Assembly (NCBI GenBank): GCA_035764655.1
Contig: DASTYU010000031.1
Span: forward strand, 1-16,855
From: DASTYU01 sp035764655
GTDB lineage: Bacteria > Chloroflexota > Limnocylindria > Limnocylindrales > CSP1-4
DNA length: 16,855 nt
Direction of reading: 5' to 3'
Shown: in pieces, positions 1-6,237 of the stretch
How positions within the stretch are numbered: position 1 is the first letter of the stretch
Layout: each line of letters begins with the position of its first letter
Notes under the pieces: generated by a model
What the model saw: the letters and a program-made list of their open reading frames with translations, nothing else
The model's database searches: none
What the model was told of the DNA's origin: nothing
Made by a program: the position numbers and the translations under genes

Positions 1-14
1 TCGGCGAGCAAGAG

Positions 15-60
15 AGCGAACGAAGGGCTCCCCGTTCGCTGGACCGCTCGCTGGGCGAGC
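15..60. repeat. Two short perfect inverted repeats near the left edge
   Basis: Positions 15-22 (AGCGAACG) pair perfectly with 33-40 (CGTTCGCT) around a 10-nt loop, and 46-51 (GCTCGC) pair with 55-60 (GCGAGC) around a 3-nt loop. A second GCGAGC copy at 4-9 could compete for 46-51. No credible reading frame or tRNA fold was seen in 1-90. These may be part of a leader or terminator belonging to a gene left of the window; the function is unknown. Confidence 0.35.
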
Positions 61-90
61 AGCGGCGCGCCAACCAGCCGGGGACGCAAA

Positions 91-120
91 CGGGCCGCCG
101 GCCCGGAAGCCGGCGGCCCG
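91..120 (-). terminator. Hairpin terminator after the response regulator
   Basis: A perfect 12-bp inverted repeat pairs 91-102 with 109-120 around the 6-nt loop CCGGAA. It starts 20 bases beyond the stop codon of the minus-strand response regulator. Read on the minus strand, the hairpin is followed by TTTGCG, a short T stretch, as expected for a modest Rho-independent terminator. The stem is almost pure G+C and would be very stable. Confidence 0.75.
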
Positions 121-139
121 TGGGACGCGCGAACGATGG

Positions 140-895
140 TCAGCCGATCAGCGCGGCGCGCTCGTCGACTTTCTCTTCGATCTCGACCTCGGCCGGCGTG
201 GCCGGCGGCTCGACGTCGAGCAGGTAACCGATGCCCTGGAACGTCCGGATGCGGCCGGGCTCGCCCGGGGCAGCGCCCAGCTTGCGGCGGACCCGTGACA
301 CCCAGACCCGGAGGTACTGGAGGTCGTCTCGGTACTCGGGCCCCCAGACCTTGGTCAGGAGCTCGGTGTGCAGCACGACCTTGCCGGCATTCGCGGCCAG
401 GTGCTGGAGGAGCAGCCACTCGGTGCGGGACAGCTGGACCAGCTCGCCGCCACGGGTGACCATGCGCCGCTCGAGGTCGATCTCGACGTCGTCGAACTTG
501 ACGACGCCGGCTCCCGGCTGCGCCCCGGACGATCGCCGCAGGACCGCGCGGACGCGGGCGGCCAGCTCGTCGGGGTGGAACGGCTTGGCGATGTAATCGT
601 CGGCGCCGAGGTCGAGGCCCTTCGCCTTGTCGGCGGTCGAGCCCTTCGCGGTCAGCAGGATCACCGCCACGGGGCGGCGCTCGCGCAACTGGCGCATGAC
701 CTCGATGCCGTCGAGGTCGGGCATGACGATGTCGAGCAGCACGATGTCCGGACGGACTTCCTCGGCCTTCAACAGGGCTTCTTCGCCACCATTTGCGGTG
801 ACGACCCGGAACCCCTCTTCACCGAGCGCGATCGATACGAGCTTGGTGATGCGTGGTTCGTCGTCGGCGACGAGGACGAGCGGTTGGGTGCTCAC
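140..895 (-). CDS. OmpR/PhoB-family response regulator (KdpE-like)
   Basis: A two-component response regulator of 251 residues that should bind DNA when phosphorylated. The receiver domain (about 5-120) has the acidic pair D11/D12, phospho-acceptor D55 in the LLDIVMPDLDG context, T82 and K104 (the KPF motif). A short linker leads to an OmpR-type winged helix (about 130-230) with the WVSRVRRKLG recognition region and the GIGYLL hairpin end. The YLRVWVSRVRRKLG wording resembles KdpE proteins, but no kdp genes are in view. Translation starts at GTG (893-895), with a strong AGGAGGT Shine-Dalgarno five bases upstream. The protein ends in an acidic tail of about 22 residues beyond the DNA-binding fold, which is longer than usual for the family. 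No histidine kinase is adjacent within the window. A small membrane protein gene precedes it on the same strand and may be co-transcribed. Confidence 0.93.
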   Translation of the reverse strand: MSTQPLVLVADDEPRITKLVSIALGEEGFRVVTANGGEEALLKAEEVRPDIVLLDIVMPDLDGIEVMRQLRERRPVAVILLTAKGSTADKAKGLDLGADDYIAKPFHPDELAARVRAVLRRSSGAQPGAGVVKFDDVEIDLERRMVTRGGELVQLSRTEWLLLQHLAANAGKVVLHTELLTKVWGPEYRDDLQYLRVWVSRVRRKLGAAPGEPGRIRTFQGIGYLLDVEPPATPAEVEIEEKVDERAALIG

Positions 896-915
896 GCCTG
901 ACCTCCTCTACAGAC

Positions 916-958
916 GTCCATGGTGATGGACGACGCGCCCGACGTCAGCAGGCGCGTC
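916..958 (-). promoter_or_regulatory. Tandem perfect hairpins in the response regulator leader
   Basis: In the 82-bp gap between the small membrane protein and the response regulator there are two adjacent perfect inverted repeats. One is an 8-bp stem 932-939/951-958 (GACGCGCC/GGCGCGTC) with an 11-nt loop. The other is a 6-bp stem 916-921/926-931 (GTCCAT/ATGGAC) with a GGTG loop. On the minus-strand RNA the long hairpin comes first, the short one directly abuts it, and the Shine-Dalgarno (901-907) follows. Neither has a T tract, so a leader, processing or translation-control element is more likely than a simple terminator. The function is inferred. Confidence 0.5.
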
Positions 959-977
959 AGCCAGGTGGTGCGAGGGA

Positions 978-1202
978 TCACGAGGGAGCCGGCTCCACCG
1001 GTTCTTCAGCCGGGACCTCGATGTTCACGTCCGGGTTGACCTCCTGGGTGGTGGTGCCACCACCGTTGGAGCCCGGGCCAAGCGCGAAATACCACAGGCC
1101 GGCGAGCACGATGATCACGGCGATGATGCCAAGGATCATGCCTGCGCTCGAGCCTGAATCGCGAACGACGACGGTATCGCGATCGTCGTAGTCATCAGCC
1201 AT
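978..1202 (-). CDS. Small single-span membrane protein, function unknown
   Basis: A 74-residue protein I cannot assign to a named family. It has a charged, Asp-rich N-terminus (about 1-19), one hydrophobic helix at about 21-41 and a Gly/Thr-rich stretch at 42-52. The tail (53-74) is acidic and rich in Pro and Glu. This pattern suggests an N-in single-pass inner-membrane protein with a short extracytoplasmic tail. I chose the ATG at 1200-1202 because a strong AAGGAGG Shine-Dalgarno sits eight bases upstream. The open frame continues upstream to 1349, but that extension looks non-coding and lacks a comparable ribosome site. It lies directly upstream of the response regulator on the same strand, so it could share a transcript with it. 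A role in signalling is only a guess from position. Confidence 0.75.
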   Translation of the reverse strand: MADDYDDRDTVVVRDSGSSAGMILGIIAVIIVLAGLWYFALGPGSNGGGTTTQEVNPDVNIEVPAEEPVEPAPS

Positions 1203-1320
1203 TGATTGGGCCTCCTTCCACTCGACCCTCTGCCACTTCGCTGGGGAGCGAACCAGCCTTCCGGTCGCGTATCCGGACCCCATCCTCGGCAAGGCGCCGT
1301 GCCGGGCGCGGCCCGTCGAC

Positions 1321-1349
1321 ATTGCAGAACCGTTGCACCGGCATAACAA
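1321..1349 (-). promoter_or_regulatory. Candidate sigma70-type promoter for the small membrane protein
   Basis: On the minus strand, TTGTTA (1344-1349) and TGCAAT (1321-1326) are separated by exactly 17 bases; each matches four of six consensus positions. Transcription would begin near 1314, giving a leader of about 110 nt before the ATG at 1202. The element lies in the gap downstream of the sugar kinase gene, so it could uncouple the signalling genes from the sugar operon. This is a pattern match only. Confidence 0.35.
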
Positions 1350-1370
1350 ACGCCGGCCACCGATCCGGTG
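1338..1370 (-). terminator. Possible weak terminator hairpins after the sugar kinase operon
   Basis: Just after the stop codon at 1374-1376, two short perfect stems can form. One is 1358-1362/1366-1370 (CACCG/CGGTG, 3-nt loop) and the other is 1338-1342/1352-1356 (CCGGC/GCCGG, 9-nt loop). There is no clear T tract on the minus strand. Termination here is plausible but weakly supported, and read-through into the downstream genes is possible. Confidence 0.3.
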
Positions 1371-1373
1371 CCG

Positions 1374-2282
1374 TCAGGTCCGAACGGCCGACGGATCCAG
1401 CTCGCCAGGTCCGGGCGATTGGGCGTTCGCGCCTGCGGCACGGCTCGCCAGGTCGAGCGCGTCCGGGAGCGCCCGGCCATCGAGCAACCCCGTTGCCAGC
1501 CCGGCCAGGAACGCGTCGCCGCTGCCGACGGGATAGGGCCCATTCGACGCTGTCGGCTCGAGCACGACGTTGAGTTCAGGGCCGGCCACGGCGGTACCGT
1601 ACCGGCCGCGGGTGACGATCGCGACCTCCGCCCCACGGTCATGGAGTTCGCGCGCCGCGGCTAGCGCGCCCTCGTCGCCGGCCAGCGGCGTCCCTAACAG
1701 TCCACTGGCCTCGGCCTCGTTCACCTTGACCAGCCATGGGCGCTCCGTGAGCGCGCCCGCCAGGCCCCCTCCATAGGCGTCCACGAGCGCGCGCACGCCA
1801 GCCTGCCGCGCAGCGCGACACAAGCGGCCGAAGGCCCCATCGTCGACGCCCGGCGGAATGCCGCCGGAGATCGTCATCAGCTCGGCGCCACCCGCGAGCT
1901 CCTCGGCCACGATACGTTCGAGCTGCGCCCACGCCTCCGGGGCGACGGGTTGGCCGGGGTCGTAGATCTCGGTCAAGCCGTCGGTTGCGGGATCCCGGAC
2001 CGAGATGCATGTCCGCGTCTCGCCCGACGCCCACGCCGCCCGGAGCAGCAGCCCTCGCTGCGCGAGCTGCTCATCGATCCACTTGCCGGCGTGTCCGCGG
2101 AGGATCGTGACCGCCACGACGTCCGCCCCAAGGGTGTGCGCCGTGCGGGCGACGTTCAAGCCCTTGCCGCCTGGCACAGCCACCGATACCGTCGGCCGGT
2201 GGATGGCGCCGGGGATGAGCTGCTCGACCTCGTAGACCCGGTCGATCGCGGGGTTGGGCGCGACGCACACGAGACGACTCAT
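1374..2282 (-). CDS. PfkB-family kinase, 1-phosphofructokinase / tagatose-6-phosphate kinase type
   Basis: A 302-residue ribokinase-fold sugar-phosphate kinase of the FruK/LacC branch. Such enzymes add a phosphate from ATP to fructose-1-phosphate or tagatose-6-phosphate in the cytoplasm, giving a ketose bisphosphate. Visible family marks are the start VAPNPAIDR (7-15), GGKGLNVART (38-47), SGGIPPGV (139-146) and VKVNEAE (185-191). The C-terminal signature GSGDAF (253-258) contains the expected catalytic base D256. Length is normal for the family. The ATG (2280-2282) overlaps the TGA of the preceding kinase gene (ATGA), so the two are translationally coupled. It is the last gene of a three-gene leftward operon headed by a LacD-type aldolase. 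With that partner, a LacC-like role on tagatose-6-phosphate or a related ketose phosphate is likelier than fructose uptake, because no PTS gene is present. The exact substrate is not resolved. Confidence 0.9.
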   Translation of the reverse strand: MSRLVCVAPNPAIDRVYEVEQLIPGAIHRPTVSVAVPGGKGLNVARTAHTLGADVVAVTILRGHAGKWIDEQLAQRGLLLRAAWASGETRTCISVRDPATDGLTEIYDPGQPVAPEAWAQLERIVAEELAGGAELMTISGGIPPGVDDGAFGRLCRAARQAGVRALVDAYGGGLAGALTERPWLVKVNEAEASGLLGTPLAGDEGALAAARELHDRGAEVAIVTRGRYGTAVAGPELNVVLEPTASNGPYPVGSGDAFLAGLATGLLDGRALPDALDLASRAAGANAQSPGPGELDPSAVRT

Positions 2283-3280
2283 CGCTCGGGCGCGGGCGGC
2301 GTCGGTGTCGAAGCGAGCGGCCGTGACTCGAGCCGACCGGCCTGTTCCTGTGCCTCATTTCGTTCGGCCTGACCCTCCGTACCGCCGCTCGCACGGACGG
2401 ACAGCGACCCACACGCGACCGCGAGGCGCAGGCACGCCTCGGCCGACTGCCCGTCCAGCCAGCCCGCGAGGAACCCCGCGTCGAACGCGTCGCCGGCACC
2501 GATCGCGTCGACGACCTCCACCTCCGGTGCTGCCGCCCGGTATGCGTCGTCTCCCGCGACCACGAGGCCGCCCTCATGACCCAGCTTGACCGCGACGACC
2601 GGACCGAGTGCGGCCAGCGTCCGGGTGGCGACCACGATGTCGTCGCCGGTGTGGCCGGCGATTCGCAGCGCCTCCTCCCGATTTGGCAGGGCCAGGTCGC
2701 ACTCCTGCAGCACCGCGCCGATCCCGCCGTCCCATCTCCCGCCAGGGTCTCCGCCCGGGTCAATCGACGTCGTGAGCTCGAGCCCGCGAGCCCGGGCGAA
2801 CACGCCGGCGAGGCCCGCTCGCAGCCCATCCTGGAGAAAGACGCTCCCCACATGGAGATGGGCCGCCCGCGCGAGGAGCCCGTCTGGCAGGTCGTTCGCG
2901 GTCAGCGCCGACATGGCCCCGACGGCGGTCAGCGTCGCGCGGTCGTCAGGGCGGCTGAGGATCACGCTCGCGCCGGTCGCGAGTGACGGGTCGACACGGC
3001 AGGCGCTCACATCGACGCCTCGCGCCGCCAGCGCCTCGAGCATCCAGCGGCCGAACGCGTCGTCCCCCACGACACCGACGAACGCCACGCGTAATCCGAG
3101 CCGTGCCGCGCCGCACGCCGTGATCGCCGATGAGCTGCCGATCGTCAGCGAGATTCGATCCACGGTCCGTTCGGCTTGGCCGAACGCGGGCGCAATGTTG
3201 GCACTTGCGACGACGATGTCCGGATTGATCTCGCCGGCAACCAGGAGGTCGAACTCGCGGTCCGGTGGTGAGCGTCGCAC
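2279..3280 (-). CDS. PfkB/ribokinase-family carbohydrate kinase
   Basis: A 333-residue ATP-dependent sugar kinase with a ribokinase fold. It has the N-terminal strand VAGEINPDIV (14-23), the substrate-side glycine region around 46-62, VGDDAFG (71-77), a PNREEA segment (199-204) and the ATP/anion-hole signature GAGDAFDAG (261-269) with catalytic D264. The N-terminal region reads GSSSAIT (48-54), not the usual GGxxxN pattern, so sugar recognition may be unusual. About 35 residues of polar, Pro-rich tail follow the fold. It begins at GTG (3278-3280), with GGAGG five bases upstream, directly after the aldolase stop. Its own stop overlaps the next kinase's ATG. In this locus it probably phosphorylates the free hexose released by the glycosidase, or a derivative of it. 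That would leave the second phosphorylation to the FruK-like neighbour. The substrate is unknown. Confidence 0.88.
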   Translation of the reverse strand: MRRSPPDREFDLLVAGEINPDIVVASANIAPAFGQAERTVDRISLTIGSSSAITACGAARLGLRVAFVGVVGDDAFGRWMLEALAARGVDVSACRVDPSLATGASVILSRPDDRATLTAVGAMSALTANDLPDGLLARAAHLHVGSVFLQDGLRAGLAGVFARARGLELTTSIDPGGDPGGRWDGGIGAVLQECDLALPNREEALRIAGHTGDDIVVATRTLAALGPVVAVKLGHEGGLVVAGDDAYRAAAPEVEVVDAIGAGDAFDAGFLAGWLDGQSAEACLRLAVACGSLSVRASGGTEGQAERNEAQEQAGRLESRPLASTPTPPAPER

Positions 3281-4291
3281 TCAGGCCTCCGGGTAGGCGC
3301 GATACCAGTCGGTACCGACCCGCCGATCGCGCAGGGCGGCCGGCGCACGATCGCGCCACGACCGCCCGTGGGCTTCGATCGTCTCGACGAGGCGCGCGAG
3401 CCGTTCGACCGCCTCGGTCTCGAGGAAGTGGCGCCGATCTCCTCCAGCGACGCGGCTTGCCTCGGCCCACACGGACCGCCCAACGAGCACGCCGCTTGCC
3501 CCTGCCCGGCAGGCGGTCTCGACCTGGCGCTCGAACGTCGCGTCGTCGACGCCCCCGGACAGCAGGACCCACGGGAGCAGCGTGGCGTCGTCGAGCTCCG
3601 CGCACGCGTCGACCCAGCGGCCCTCGTCCGCGACCGAAGGGTCGTACGGGAACTCGACCTTGAGCACGTCGCCGCCGATCTCGGTCAGCCGGCGAGCCGT
3701 CGCGATCACGACTTGCCGCCGCTGCTCACCGATCAGGACCGGGACCGACCGGTCGATGGAGTAGGTGATCGGCTCGAGGAACAGCGGCAGGTCGTGACGT
3801 CGGCACGCGTCGGCGACATCGGCGACCAGCTCCTCCTGGGCCCTCGCCGTCGGCGACTCCGGGTGGAAGTAGACGAGCAGCTTGGCGGCGGTCGCGCCCA
3901 TTCGCTTGGCCTTGGCGACGGTCCACCCGTCGAGGACACGGCTCCGGCGCGCCGTGGGCAGGCCTTCATATCCGGTGGCCTCGATCGCCACGATCAAGCC
4001 GACGTCGCCCGGCAACGAGCCGTCCTCGATGCAGCGCGGGGCCCCGAACTCCGGGTCGAGCAGCACCCCGCTGACGCGCGAGGCCAGCGCCCTGACGACG
4101 TCGCCCTTGAGCTCGGCCATCTCGTCCACGCTGACCGACTCGGGGTCGTCTGGTCGAATCTCCTTGCGCAGGTTCTGGCGATGGTCGAGAGCAAGAACGA
4201 TGAACACGCCGCGGGGTGTCGCGCAAGCGTCCAGGCCGCGCCTGAGCCCCGTCCGGTAGGCGGTTACGGCAGCGTCTTCCCTCGCGGTCAT
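3281..4291 (-). CDS. LacD/YihT-family class I aldolase (tagatose-bisphosphate aldolase-like)
   Basis: A 336-residue TIM-barrel aldolase of the LacD family. Members use a Schiff-base lysine to split tagatose-1,6-bisphosphate (LacD) or 6-deoxy-6-sulfofructose-1-phosphate (YihT). Visible marks are LALDHRQNLR (33-42), AAKLLVYFHP (135-144), FLEPITY (171-177), DVLKVEFP (208-215) with probable Schiff-base K211, LLSGGV (243-248) and GVLVGRSVW (267-275). E173 and K137 fit the family's other conserved acid and lysine positions. Length matches LacD, with a slightly longer C-terminus. It is the first gene of the leftward operon, followed by two PfkB kinases. Its ATG appears to be the first base of the transcript (leaderless; see the promoter entry). 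The kinase-kinase-aldolase order supports cleavage of a doubly phosphorylated ketose to trioses. Sequence alone cannot separate the tagatose, fructose and sulfofructose versions. Confidence 0.88.
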   Translation of the reverse strand: MTAREDAAVTAYRTGLRRGLDACATPRGVFIVLALDHRQNLRKEIRPDDPESVSVDEMAELKGDVVRALASRVSGVLLDPEFGAPRCIEDGSLPGDVGLIVAIEATGYEGLPTARRSRVLDGWTVAKAKRMGATAAKLLVYFHPESPTARAQEELVADVADACRRHDLPLFLEPITYSIDRSVPVLIGEQRRQVVIATARRLTEIGGDVLKVEFPYDPSVADEGRWVDACAELDDATLLPWVLLSGGVDDATFERQVETACRAGASGVLVGRSVWAEASRVAGGDRRHFLETEAVERLARLVETIEAHGRSWRDRAPAALRDRRVGTDWYRAYPEA

Positions 4292-4297
4292 GCAAGC

Positions 4298-4326
4298 ACT
4301 CTACGCCGCCATTGCGCACGTAGCAA
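4298..4326 (-). promoter_or_regulatory. Candidate promoter of the aldolase-kinase operon, leaderless
   Basis: On the minus strand, TTGCTA (4321-4326), a 17-base spacer (4304-4320) and TAGAGT (4298-4303) form a sigma70-like promoter. Six bases separate the -10 box from the ATG at 4291, which puts transcription start at or next to the A of the start codon. No Shine-Dalgarno precedes this ATG, consistent with a leaderless mRNA. Confidence 0.6.
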
Positions 4327-4370
4327 CGCAGACTGCGCGAGATCATGAACATCCTGCGCATAACGCGCAG
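4313..4370. promoter_or_regulatory. Candidate operator: three TGCGC boxes at 21-bp spacing plus a palindrome
   Basis: TGCGC occurs at 4313-4317, 4334-4338 and 4355-4359, exactly 21 bp apart (two helical turns, same DNA face). The third box is part of a perfect 6-bp inverted repeat, CTGCGC (4354-4359) and GCGCAG (4365-4370), around ATAAC. The first box lies in the spacer of the leftward promoter. The palindrome ends six bases before the -35 of the rightward promoter. The adjacent DeoR-family gene encodes the obvious candidate ligand. Binding is inferred from position and spacing. Confidence 0.55.
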
Positions 4371-4376
4371 AATCGC

Positions 4377-4405
4377 TTGACACTTCGCGCGCAAGTCGCC
4401 ACGAT
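4377..4405 (+). promoter_or_regulatory. Candidate promoter of the deoR-type operon, leaderless
   Basis: A perfect TTGACA -35 (4377-4382), a 17-base spacer and CACGAT (4400-4405, keeping the key A at position 2 and T at position 6) precede the GTG start by six bases. Transcription would start at or beside the first base of the GTG. No Shine-Dalgarno is present, which again suggests leaderless translation. Confidence 0.6.
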
Positions 4406-4411
4406 CGCGGT

Positions 4412-5158
4412 GTGCGAGCCGCCGAGCGCGAGGACCGCGTCCTGTCGCTGCTCCGAACGCGTGGCCGGGCGTCCGTCGAGGACCTGGCCAGCGAGGTCGG
4501 CGTCACCACGTCCACGATCAGGCGCGACCTCCAGCGACTGTCCGACGGTGGCCGCGTCGTCCGGACGTACGGTGGCGCGGCCATCCCCGGCCCGCGGCTC
4601 GCGGACATCATCGACCCCGCGGCGCCGGCCAAGGAGCGCATTGCTGCAGCAGCCGCGGAGCTGGTCCGGGACGGCTCGACGATCGTCATCGCCAGCGGCA
4701 CCACCACCCTCGCCTTTGCTCGCCGCCTCGTCGATCGCGAGGACCTGACCGTGATCACGAACGCTCTGGACGTCGCGTGGACGCTCGTCGATCGCCCGGG
4801 CATCGACCTGATCGTGCTCGGTGGGCAGATCAGGCCCGGGATGCACAGCATGCTCGGGCACCTGACCGAGCTGGCGTCACGCGAGCTCCGGGCGGACCAG
4901 CTGTTCGTCGGTATCGGTGCGATCAGCCTCGAGGGCGGGCTGATGAACGACTCCGTGCCGGAGATCGTGTCGGACCGGGCCCTCCGCCGCATGGCCCGTC
5001 GCTGCATCGTCCTCGCCGACGCGCGCAAGTTCGACCTGGTCGCGCCGGCGTATGTCTTCGGCCTCGAGGACGTCGACACGATCGTGACCAACGACGCCGC
5101 CCGGCCGGAGACGATCGTTGGACTTCGCGAGCGGGGGGTGGAGGTCATCGTCGCGTGA
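4412..5158 (+). CDS. DeoR-family transcriptional regulator
   Basis: A 248-residue sugar-operon regulator, usually a repressor relieved by a phosphorylated sugar intermediate. The N-terminal winged helix-turn-helix (about 4-57) shows the family pattern, with SVEDLASEVGVTTSTIRRDL (21-40) and RVVRTYGGA (48-56). The C-terminal DeoR sensor domain (about 75-235) has the phosphosugar loop SGTTT (95-99), ITNALD (115-120), VLGGQIRP (135-142) and LADARKFD (201-208). Length is typical. GTG at 4412 is preferred because the helix-turn-helix begins at once and the promoter lies at the right distance for a leaderless transcript. The stop overlaps the next gene's GTG (GTGA). It is divergent from the aldolase operon and heads the glycosidase-transporter operon, so it probably controls both and itself through the intervening region. 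The effector is unknown; a ketose or hexose phosphate made by the neighbouring kinases is a reasonable guess. Confidence 0.93.
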   Translation: MRAAEREDRVLSLLRTRGRASVEDLASEVGVTTSTIRRDLQRLSDGGRVVRTYGGAAIPGPRLADIIDPAAPAKERIAAAAAELVRDGSTIVIASGTTTLAFARRLVDREDLTVITNALDVAWTLVDRPGIDLIVLGGQIRPGMHSMLGHLTELASRELRADQLFVGIGAISLEGGLMNDSVPEIVSDRALRRMARRCIVLADARKFDLVAPAYVFGLEDVDTIVTNDAARPETIVGLRERGVEVIVA

Positions 5159-6237
5159 CCGGCCGCATCGCCGCCGAGATCCGCGACGAGCCGGCCGCGG
5201 TCAGGGCGACGCTCGCCGCGTCGCGGGAGCCGGCTCGGGAGACTGCGCGGGCGCTCGCGGCTGATGGCGTCCGACGCGTCCATTTGATCGGCAACGGCAC
5301 CTCGTTCCACTCATCCCTTGCCGCCGCGCTCGTCCACCGGCGCCTCGCCCGGGCCGGGGACCCGCTCGTCCTGGCGTGGACCGCAGGGGAGTTTCGCCAC
5401 TACCCCCCCGACCTCGGCGATGGCGATGCCGTCGTCGGAATCAGTGCGAGCGGCGAGTTCCGCGACGTCGTCGCCGTTGCCGGGGCGCTCAAGGGACGCA
5501 CCCCGACCGTCGCCATCGTCCACGCGCCGGGCTCGACCCTGACCGGCCTCGCCGACCACGTAATCCTCGCGGCCGGTGGACCTAGCTCCGTCCCCGTCAT
5601 GACGAAGACGTTCGCGTCGACGCTGACCGCGGCCATCCTGCTCGTCGGCGAACTGCTCGGCGACGACCGAGCGGAGCACACCGTCACGGCCCTCGCCGCC
5701 GCCGCCGACCACGCACAGGAGTCGATCGACGGCTCCGCGCCGCTCGTCGAGGCTCTTGCGGATGACCTCGCCACCGTCGAGCACGTCTTCGTCGTCGGCA
5801 GCGGTGGCGGGTACGTGGCCGCGCTCGAGGGGGCGCTCAAGCTCAAGGAGATGGCACTCATCCATGCCGAGGGCTCGGAATCGTGGGAGATGGCGTCCGG
5901 AGCTGCGACGCTGATCGGGCCGTCGTCGACCGTGGTGGCCCTGGCGCCGAACGGCCGTGGCCGCCAGGCTGTGCTCGACGTCACCCGCCACTGCGCCGAA
6001 TGGGGCGCCCGCGTGATCGAGATCTCCCCGGGGCCGGCGATCCCGGGTGCCGACCACCTGCCACTGGCGACCGTCGCTGCGGAGGACTTGGCCAGCCTGT
6101 CCACGCTGCCTCCGCTCGCATTGCTCGCCGACGCCCTCGCCCACGTCCGCGGAATCGATCCAGACGTCCCGGCGTGGACCGAGCGCTATCGCAGCCAGGG
6201 CCTGACCCACGTCATCGGAGCGGGGGAGCCGCGATGA
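5155..6237 (+). CDS. Double-SIS sugar isomerase/deaminase-like protein (GlmS isomerase-domain/AgaS type)
   Basis: A 360-residue protein made of two SIS phosphosugar-binding domains, equivalent to the isomerase half of GlmS without the glutaminase half. Domain 1 (about 35-170) has GNGTS (46-50), SASGEF (97-102) and KTFASTL (151-157). Domain 2 (about 205-345) has VGSGGGYVAALEGALKLKEM (214-233) and HAEGSE (237-242). The LKLKE glutamate (E232), matching catalytic E488 of E. coli GlmS, is kept. The ELKHGP segment that carries GlmS H504 reads EMASGA, so Ser replaces that His. The usual C-terminal AKSVTVE lysine motif is also absent. It starts with GTG overlapping the deoR-type stop, with GGAGG ten bases upstream, and ends in an ATGA overlap with the GH4 gene. 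It probably interconverts or deaminates an aldose/ketose phosphate feeding the two PfkB kinases. The exact reaction is unknown. Confidence 0.85.
   Translation: MTGRIAAEIRDEPAAVRATLAASREPARETARALAADGVRRVHLIGNGTSFHSSLAAALVHRRLARAGDPLVLAWTAGEFRHYPPDLGDGDAVVGISASGEFRDVVAVAGALKGRTPTVAIVHAPGSTLTGLADHVILAAGGPSSVPVMTKTFASTLTAAILLVGELLGDDRAEHTVTALAAAADHAQESIDGSAPLVEALADDLATVEHVFVVGSGGGYVAALEGALKLKEMALIHAEGSESWEMASGAATLIGPSSTVVALAPNGRGRQAVLDVTRHCAEWGARVIEISPGPAIPGADHLPLATVAAEDLASLSTLPPLALLADALAHVRGIDPDVPAWTERYRSQGLTHVIGAGEPR

Noticed and set aside
4288..5310. A 340-codon minus-strand frame across the DeoR regulator gene
   Set aside because: It covers the divergent promoter region and the regulator in antisense, and its Arg/Ser-rich product matches nothing.
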